NCBI GenBank assembly: GCA_903813345.2 | Contig: CAIIXF020000012.1 | Coordinates: 29,336,684 to 29,400,683 of the forward strand | DNA: 64,000 bases | Origin: Owenia fusiformis | Taxonomy: Eukaryota; Annelida; Polychaeta; Sabellida; Oweniidae | Direction: 5' to 3' | Part shown: positions 56,391-64,000 of the stretch, piece after piece | Layout: each line of letters starts with the position of its first letter | Numbering within the stretch: position 1 is the first letter of the stretch | The notes under the pieces: model-generated | What the model was told of the DNA's origin: nothing | Seen by the model: the letters and a program-made list of their open reading frames with translations, nothing else | The model's database searches: none | Translations under genes and position numbers: made by a program

Positions 56391-59300
56391 TTATTCACTG
56401 TCTGAATCACTTCCAGCCTCAGATTCTGATTCCTTGGCATCTTTCTCAGAGTGAGCAGGGCTACTCAAGATCTCCTCCTCTGAGGGCAGCTGAAACACAT
56501 GAGTATTATGGGATATATAACAATACACATGAGAATTATTGGATATATTACAATACGCATTAGAATTATGGGATATATTACAATACACATGAGAATTATG
56601 GGATATATTACAATACACATGAGTATTATGGGATGTATTACAATACACATGAGAATTATGGGATGTATTACAATACACATGAGAATTATGGGATGTATTA
56701 CAATACACATGAGAATTATGGGATATATTACAATACACATGAGTATTATGGGATATATTACAATACACATGAGAATTATGGGATATATTACAGTACACAT
56801 GAGTATTATGGGATGTATTACAATACACATGAGAATTATGGGATATATTACAATACACATGAGTATTATGGGATATATTACAATACACATGAGAATTATG
56901 GGATATATTACAATACACATGAGTATTATGGGATGTATTACAATACACATGAGAATTATGGGATGTATTACAATACACATGAGAATTATGGGATGTATTA
57001 CAATACACATGAGAATTATGGGATATATTACAATACGCATGAGTATTATGGGATATATTACAATACACATGAGTATTATGGGATATATTATGTATTGTAC
57101 TGTAGTTCTGACTAATGTTATCATGTAATGATACTACATGTCAATAAAAGTTATATAATTACAATACACATTAATAGTATTATGGACAAATAGTTGAACC
57201 AAGGCATAGATCACACCACAAATTAGGCACTCGTTATTATTCAATGTTAAAAATCCAAGATAGAAAATTAAAAGTCTAGAAAGTCTAGAACTTGATACTG
57301 GAATTGCAATGAGAAAAAAAGATAGAAATGATCCAAAATCCATCCAATAAAAACAAGTAAATCAGACGAGTAATTTATTTTTCCTAGAATGATGACAACA
57401 GTACATGATGTCAACAACATTCAAACATTGACATGAAAAAAAATGAACCAAAAAATGGAGCTAACAAAATAAACGCTAACATGTAAATAAAATATAAACA
57501 TAAATATGTCAATTTCGGAAAAATGGTCGATTGACAATTATTGTGCTTTCTGCATGTTCTATGTTACCATATGCGAGATTGACTATAAGACTAATAATTC
57601 CCAAGACAGTGGCTAGTTTAATACTATGATACGTAATTCCATCCAACTAAAAATACAAAAATTCAATCTAATTTTCTAGTTTTTTTGCTGATATGCCAAT
57701 ATTTCCTAGTGATGTTAATGTTTTTGACATATTTTATTCATACTGATCACATTTAATGTTGATGCCAATATTTTAAACTGATGCCAATATTTGAAATTGA
57801 TGCCAATATTTAAATTTGATGCCAATATTTCAAACTGATGCCAATATTTTAAACTGATGCCAATATTTGAAAATGATGCCAATATTTAAATTTGATGCCA
57901 ATATTTCAAACTGATGCCAATATTTAAAACTGACCTCTCCTGCAGGTGAATCATCACCTGAGCCGTCTTCTTTATGCTTTGAACGTGTCTTCTTAGGTTT
58001 GAGGGGTTTATCATCAGAGTCAGTGCTGCTGCTACTGCTATCATCATCCAGGAACTCCTTTGATTTATAATTTGCCCCAGAGCCTCCTTTTGATTCCTCA
58101 TTCTTTTTCGGACTCTTCGTCTTTGTCTTCTTCTTTTTCTTTGGACTGGAATTGACAAAATATTGAGTTAATGTGACTCTGAATACTACCTTATATGAGC
58201 AAATTAAAGACTTTCCTGGGAATTTTTATGTAATCTACGAAATTTGTAATTATCTAATTCTAAAATGACTGGAATAAATTGAAACAAGGCATAAACTTGC
58301 AAAATGTCACCACCTCCCATTTGTTACAGATGCTGAACATCAACCACCAAACAATAACCGCCAAACACAAACCACAGAACACCTATCCACAAAAAGTTGG
58401 AGACTATAACAATACGTCTCCAATTCTGGTGGCGACACAAAAGCTGAATGTGGATTAAATTCTTACGTATTTTCAGTATTATCATCAGAGTCAGAATCTG
58501 GTTTATTGGCCAAGTACTCTTCCATCTGTTGTTTATAGACCTCCTTGGCTTGCTTGGCTTTTTCATCCCATTCCTATTTAAATAAATTAGAAGACACACA
58601 TTAGAATGGTATAACTCAAGTATATGACGGCTTCTTAGGAATACATTGGGTTCATTTCATCGACTCGATTACAAACGAAAATAAATACAATAAATACAAA
58701 TATTTGAAGCAAACTAGATGAATTACTCTTTTAAAAATATGCCTGGGCTTTCAATAGCAGGGGGTGAGGGCCCAAAATCACCGTTTGTTTTCGATAATTC
58801 GCCATTTGTCAGAAGCCAAATATTGTCTAAGTTTGGGGGGAAATCAAAAGTCTTCTTTAGATTATCCTTTATTTTATTAAGCGGTCTTATTTTGCACTTC
58901 CTTGTTTTTCGGATTTGTACCTTATTTTCCATGGGACATGCAGATAAATGTATGATTGATACAACTGTTCAACCAGTCACAGTACATCTTTCAAATTGTA
59001 TTAATCAGTTAAAGGTCCAATATGAACGTTGGCTTATTTTTTTGAAGGACCTTTTGTTCAAAATATCGTGAATTTATTAAAAACTAACTTTGAGAGGTTA
59101 CACTAACACATAATTCACATCAATGCATAGCATTCATCCTCACTTGTTTTTTTGCCGACAAAATTAAGAAAATTGGTTGATAAATAAGCCAGCAATAATC
59201 TCATTCATGGATGAAAGTGGTTCAGGGCAAATGCATTTCGAAATTTTAGTTCTCACAGAAACCAATGGTAATTATATTAATAATAATAAAAACCAGAACA

Positions 59301-62300
59301 ATGGCAACGCCAAAGCGTAGCAAATCCCATCGAACAGAAACGGCTGGCATTTTTACATACGAAATATATGGCAAATATCACAAAATAACACCCATGAGAA
59401 AGGCCACCATTTTCAAAATGGTTGATCACTAGCCAAGTTGTCATCAGAAGTAATATGCTTTTAAGTAGCCACATATAAAATTCTTAAAAGATTGCCAATG
59501 GTGGCCATTTTTTAAAATGGCCGCTTACTACTCAAAATGTCATAAGACAGTATGCAATCCTTACGAGTATTCGCATATCAAATATGAACAAAATCGCTCT
59601 ATTACTTTATGAGTTATAATAAAAAAGTAAAATAACACATATAAAAGTGGTGGCCATTTTTCAAAATGGCCAACTACTCCCCAAAGTTTAATTAGACAAT
59701 GTGCCATGCTTAAAGTATTCACATATCAAATATGAGCAAAATCGCTCCAATTTTGAGTTATAGTAAAATGTAAAAATGACAGCCATTTTTAAAATGGCCG
59801 CCTACTACGTGAAGTGTCATGAGACAGTGTGCTAGGCTCATGAGTATTCACATATCAAATATGAACAAAATCGCTCCATTACTTTTCAAGTTATAGTAAA
59901 AAACATAAAAATGGTGGCCATTTTTCAAAATGGCTGCCTACTACCCAAAGTGTCATTAGACAGTGTGCCATGCTTATAGTATTCACATATAAAATATGAA
60001 CAAAATCGCTCTACTACTTTTTGAGTTATAGTAAAAATTGTAAAATAACACACGTAAAAATGGTGGCCATTTTTCAAAATGGCTGCCTACTACCCAAAAT
60101 GTCATTAGACATTGCCCCATGCTTAAAGCATTGACATACCAAATATGAACAAAATCGCTAAACTACTTTTTGACTTACAGTAAAAAATGTTAAATATTAC
60201 ACACTTAAAAATGGCGGCCATTTTTCAAAATGGCCGCCTACTACCAAAAATATCATTAGACATTGTGCCATGCTTAAAGTATTCACATACCAAATATGAA
60301 CAAAATCGCTCCACTACTTTTCAAGTTACAGCAAAAATCGAAAAATGACGCAAATGCAGCCATTTTTCAAGATGGCTGCCATGTATTTTTTCTATATTTA
60401 CATTTCTAGCTTAATCAATGTCCTATATAACTTTTTACATTTAAAACATATTGCTATTGTAGTTTGATATGCAGTACCTATATTACTGTAAAATCGGCAC
60501 TAAAATGGCCACCATTTTTAAATGAGCAGCCATTTTGAAAATCGGTTTTCGAGCAGAACTTCTACCCCCATTGGGTATATGTGTACAAAATATGAACAAA
60601 ATCGGGCCAACGGTATTTGAGTTATTGCCCGGACGGACGGATGGACAGACAGACGGACGGACGGACGTACGTACGGACGTACATACAGACGAACGTACGT
60701 ACGGATGGAGGGACGGACGGAGGCGTTCCCTATATCCCTCCTAACTTTGTTCGATGGGATAATTAATATATTCATCCTTTTAACCTGGTTAACATTGGTT
60801 TATTTTAAGTTTAGCATAGAAAAAGATAAACATGGAGAAATGTTGCCACCTAAATGATGTCACGATGACGTCACTTAGGTTGCAAAATACTTTCGATATG
60901 CTAAAACATTGAATTGGCACATCAGATATGACATTTTATTATTGAAATAGTGTGTCCTTTGTTCAATGAACAATGTTTTCAGATACATTGTCTTTGAAAT
61001 ATAATGCACATCAGAATTTTATATTATTTTTGGCAAGGCCTGTCCATGCCCTTGTTCATTTGTCCACTTTCTGTCAATGGACAAGAATTTGCATTTACGG
61101 GAGTGTAAAATTGGTTGTTTTGAATGGCGCCTCTTGTTTTTTTCCTCCGCCTCTTGTGCAGAAAGTTACTGAAACCACTGTATGCTCCTTTATGTCAAAG
61201 AAACCAAAATTTTGGAAAAGAAACCCTTAATACTGAACTGCAGTACTAGAAAAATCGCAAAAAATCATTTTCTATCTACACCGTATTCCTTCTATCTATT
61301 AAATCTTTACATATTAGTAAGAATAGTTCAACAAATACTTACAGATTTATCAGTTATTTTGCCCCATTCAGCGCCACCTATCTTGGCTACATCAGCAACT
61401 CCAGCATCAGGATTTTCCTCCTTGATACGGCTGCGGTTCTCGTTCAACCACAGAAAGTAGCCGGACTGAGGACGCTTAGGGGCATTAGGGTCCTTCTTAG
61501 CCTTACCCTTCTTCCGGGGCTTCCTTGTCCCTGGCTCCTTCTGAATTTGAACAAGACACAAGCTGATAAATATCGCACTTTGAAGAACAAAATGGCGGCC
61601 ATGTAATTCACAGAACAAGCCAAATACCGAATCACATCTTGGTACTTATCTGCTCATAGATCTGAAATTTTGATGAAGCCTGGAAACATATAGACAAAAT
61701 TACGTTGGATGCACGTCCATCCATCTGGCCACCAGATGATTGCAATATAGCATCCAAGGGTCTATAAATAACCTGATTATTTACTGTAGATTGGGTTAAT
61801 TTGGCACCCTCTTTAATTTGGCGAATTTGGCGAAAATGAAAAATTCGCCAATTTTAATCTTCGCCAAAATTTAGAATGAATCCCCAGGAATTATCTAGGG
61901 TATTTGGTCCAGTGTATTTAGGTCACTTCCGGTTTAGCTTTTTCCAAAAATATGATAAAATGTCTCTCATAAATTGGCTCAGAACTGGTCAGTCACTCAT
62001 TAATACTCAGGGAAAAACGCAGTATGGTAGCAGCATAGATCGAGGTACAAAATGTAAATGATGATCTCACAAAAATGTACAAACGTGGTGAATATCGCCA
62101 GTGGAGTTAATTTTTTTTTCTTTTTGCATATCCGCCAAATTAAATAGCCGCCAATATGCCAAAAATGGCAAAATCGCCAAATTAAGTATCGCCAAATTGA
62201 CCCAATCTACAGTAATACTTTAAAATAGATTGCCCGGACAATATTTTTCAAAAAATGTACGGATAGTAAATGGATGAACATGATCAATGCATAGCTTTTA

Positions 62301-63416
62301 ATCTCTTCTATTAGTATCCTATCTTTCTGGAGAATTTCCCATTATTTTTTTCTCAAAAAGTGATAAAGCTATGAACATAGGGTCACTGCAGTCTCTCAAC
62401 AGCATAATTGTACATATTCAGGAATATTTTTAAGCCTGAATCCTGAATAACACAAAAGTTACGGAAGTTAACTTAAGTACCCCATTTAAAGGTGCAACAA
62501 TTAGTGCAGGGGATTCAACGATCATCGACCAGTATCAAAATATATTTAAGTTTGGATATTTCATCAAGATTAACATATATTTTTATTATCTACAAAGAAA
62601 CCCCCTGGATGAACATTATTTCAGCTGATATTCCTCTTGAAAAGGTGGTGGATCTTAAAAATCTATAAGTGGGACTCCTTTTATAGAAGCTTTGAACTGA
62701 ATTTACACTTCTTAATGCTGAAATTGATAGTCTATACATATTTTAATGCATAATTCAATGTACCATTGATCAATTTAAGCTATTTGAGATGTCTTTTTAT
62801 TTCAGTTATGAAAATAATAATTAGTTTTAAATTTGGGGGCAAACTGTAGAGGGTGCCACCTTTAGGACCAATTTTCACATTCGTTGCCGGGGCTAGGACA
62901 GAGAACCCAAGCTCAAATTAAGCCCAATACCTTGCTCTACATGAATCCAGTGAGAAACTTATTTAAACTTATTTTCTAAAATGTGCTCAGCTGCTGACCT
63001 AATGTGTTTATTTTGTTATTTTCCTTGACCTCATTACAAAAACACTTGCATACTTTAACAGTGATATCATGTGTAAAAAGGACTATTGTTAATGACAGTA
63101 TTAATTGGGCTATTGATCAATGTAAAATGAATAATAAAATGTGATATGAAAATGACTGTCACACTCAGTATGCCAAAAACTAATCAGTTTGAGATGTTCA
63201 CTCATTAAATGATCATAAAAATTACAAATGTAACTCACTATAGTCTTTGCTTTCTTTGCTTTTTTGGCTTTGTGTTTCTTCTTGCGCTTCAGTTCCTTCT
63301 CTTCTCTCCTCTTCTTCCTCTCTTCTTCAGTCATATCTTTATCACTTGAGCTAGAAGCTGCATTACCACCCTCATCTTCAGAGGGTGTAGCACTGCTTGT
63401 GGCATCAGTGTCATAC
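56391..63416 (-). CDS. SSRP1: SSRP1 (FACT complex HMG-box subunit), last five exons
   Basis: Exons on the minus strand: 63416-63239, 61540-61343, 58573-58467, 58145-57935 and 56489-56391 (stop). Their phases are compatible, and they encode the C-terminal 263 residues. The first is acidic/serine-rich then KKRREEKELKRKKKHK. The second starts the HMG box (KKDPNAPKRPQSGYFLWLNE..), finished in the third (EWDEKAKQAKEVYKQQMEEY). Then come lysine-rich KKKKKTKTKSPKK, NYKSKEF and a serine/acidic tail ending GSDSDSE. DPNAPKRP, the box and the YKSKEF motif are typical of SSRP1, which with SPT16 handles H2A-H2B dimers during transcription and replication. The N-terminal part (POB3/PH domains) lies beyond the right edge. 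Introns are swollen by minisatellites and mobile DNA. Confidence 0.88.
56498..57088. repeat. 30-bp minisatellite in the last SSRP1 intron
   Basis: About 20 units of ATGGGATATATTACAATACA plus CATGAGAATT, with two alternating variants (ATATATTA/ATGTATTA and GAGAATT/GAGTATT) that occur in runs. The first unit is only 9 bp from the splice acceptor of the last exon. All reading frames are open by period, not by selection. Confidence 0.92.
57750..57930. repeat. 20-bp tandem repeat (CTGATGCCAATATTTAAAAC)
   Basis: About nine units with variable bases after ATATTT. The array runs up to the splice donor of the fourth exon listed for SSRP1 (57934), so the donor lies at the edge of the array. Confidence 0.8.
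58298..58440. repeat. TGTCACCACC / GGTGGCGACA inverted-repeat element in an SSRP1 intron
   Basis: Ends AAAATGTCACCACCTCCCAT and TTCTGGTGGCGACACAAAAG. The inside (AACACCTATCCACAAAAAGTTGG) is inverse-related to the sequence beside FReD exon 5 (AACTTTTTGTGGACGG..). Solo pieces lie near 18500-18570 and 54895-55015. Confidence 0.5.
59390..60600. repeat. Tandem array of about 145-bp units with AAAATGGCC palindromes
   Basis: About seven units, each starting GGTGGCCATTTTTCAAAATGGC, then TCATTAGACAGTGTGCCATGC, then CATATCAAATATGAACAAAATCGC and a poly-A-like TAGTAAAA stretch. GGCCATTTT/AAAATGGCC can form a cruciform in each unit. The array is located in an SSRP1 intron. Confidence 0.8.
60630..60722. 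repeat. GGAC / GTAC microsatellite
   Basis: Impure (GGAC)n, (GTAC)n and (AGAC)n run following CGGTATTTGAGTTATTGCCC, which looks like the variable tail of the nested array's last unit. Confidence 0.8.
61791..62215. mobile_element. Inverted-repeat element made of GCCAAATT words, SSRP1 intron
   Basis: The left end TTACTGTAGATTGGGTTAAT and the right end GACCCAATCTACAGTAA are inverse. Both halves are full of TTTGGCGAA / TCGCCAAATT repeats. The middle (61875-62090) is unrelated and has a 61-codon frame I do not consider real. Confidence 0.65.
62220..63238. other. SSRP1 intron, remaining part
   Basis: AT-rich intron between the basic-region exon and the HMG-box exon. No additional exon is needed, because both flanking exons join in phase 0. 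Confidence 0.5.
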
Positions 63417-63577
63417 CTGAAATAATACAGTGATGTTTCATAAGAGCTGTATAAAACTTGTTTTAAAATTATGGTAGTATTTGTTTCATTTTTAGCCCTT
63501 AAATAGTATATATGAATAAATATAATTTTTGTGGCATTTTGATTCATAAAATTCATTTATATTATAACAAACAGACT

Positions 63578-63912
63578 GAAATGTTCATTATGTACACTGA
63601 AATGTTCATTACGTGCAATGAAATGTTCATTATGTACACTGAAATGTTCATTACGTGCAATGAAATGTTCATTATGTACACTGAAATGTTCATTACGTGC
63701 AATGAAATGTTCATTATGTACACTGAAATGTTCATTATGTACACTGAAATGTTCATTACGTGCAATGAAATGTTCATTATGTACACTGAAATATTCATTA
63801 TTTACACTGAAATGTTCATTATATACACTGAAATGTTCATAATGTACACTGAAATGTCCATTATGACACTGAAAAACTCATTATCTACACTGAAATGTTC
63901 ATTATGCACACT
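63578..63912. repeat. 21-bp minisatellite (GAAATGTTCATTATGTACACT) in an SSRP1 intron
   Basis: About 16 units. The early part alternates ATTATGTACACT with ATTACGTGCAAT units, giving a 42-bp higher-order period; the later part degenerates. The frames are open for the same arithmetic reason as the 30-bp arrays. Confidence 0.9.
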
Positions 63913-64000
63913 GAAATGTACAGTAGTTTCCGCAAGATGAACATCATGAGTCAGTATCAGGAGACGGTAACGGCAATTACCTTCCCTTTCAAAATGGTGG

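Larger units (their letters stand above)
58980..60965. mobile_element. TTAAAGTCCCC-family element interrupted by a nested tandem array
   Basis: 58980-59285 and 60760-60965 match, in inverse orientation, about 15250-15610 and 15020-15240 of the element at 14786. The two halves are split at the same point by about 1.5 kb of unrelated tandem repeats. Confidence 0.6.

Noticed and set aside
56498-57088. CRISPR-like regular 30-bp repeats
   Set aside because: Units are contiguous with no unique spacers, and the surrounding DNA is a spliced animal gene.
56391-57128. Several 160-225 codon frames on both strands
   Set aside because: All are readings of the 30-bp array in the last SSRP1 intron. Only 56391-56489 is real exon.
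63512-63940. 142-codon plus-strand frame
   Set aside because: Reading of the 21-bp minisatellite; overlapping frames are equally open.

Overview
The window is eukaryotic nuclear DNA from an invertebrate animal. The evidence is GT/AG-spliced genes, long AT-rich introns, many inverted-repeat DNA elements and minisatellites, and animal gene families. The protein style (RING plus NHL-like propeller, secreted coiled-coil fibrinogen-related proteins, an SSRP1 with an HMG box) and the abundance of short palindromic elements suggest a marine invertebrate, perhaps a lophotrochozoan (mollusc or brachiopod-like). The phylum is a guess.

Layout. Positions 1-51.6 kb hold three tandem copies (A, B, C) of one unit. 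Each unit has a single-exon RING-finger/NHL-like gene on the minus strand and, 0.6-0.7 kb away and head-to-head, a five-exon plus-strand gene for a secreted coiled-coil protein ending in a fibrinogen-related domain (FReD). Pair C (45.6-50.8 kb) is fully intact. In pair A (1.9-11.5 kb) the FReD gene is intact but the RING gene has a frameshifted tail. In pair B (36.5-41.4 kb) both genes are broken: a nonsense codon in the RING gene and a +1 shift in the FReD exon. The shared promoter interval suggests co-expression, and the families suggest innate recognition (secreted FReD) coupled with an intracellular ubiquitin-ligase-type protein. That coupling is inference.

Mobile DNA has expanded units A and B. 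The standout is a complete 3,900-bp transposon (6780-10679) in intron 4 of FReD gene A. It has terminal inverted repeats beginning CACAG, a TGAC target duplication confirmed by the empty sites in B and C, and an apparently intact two-exon transposase of about 883 residues. The N-terminus of that protein resembles the RAG1 N-terminal zinc region, and its catalytic part matches the RAG1/Transib/Chapaev pattern. A second element (11998-13248) in the 3' region of the same gene has RAG-signal-like CACGGTG/CACGGCG ends and a 5-bp duplication. Two further large elements, 7,836 bp (19951-27786) and 7,346 bp (28029-35374), have clean terminal repeats and target duplications and sit in the upstream part of unit B. 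They carry no recognisable transposase.

From 51.6 to 56.3 kb I see mostly non-coding repeat-rich DNA. From 56.4 kb to the right edge, on the minus strand, lie the last five exons of SSRP1 (FACT complex, HMG box). Its introns hold several minisatellites, a nested 1.5-kb tandem array and a GCCAAATT-rich inverted-repeat element.
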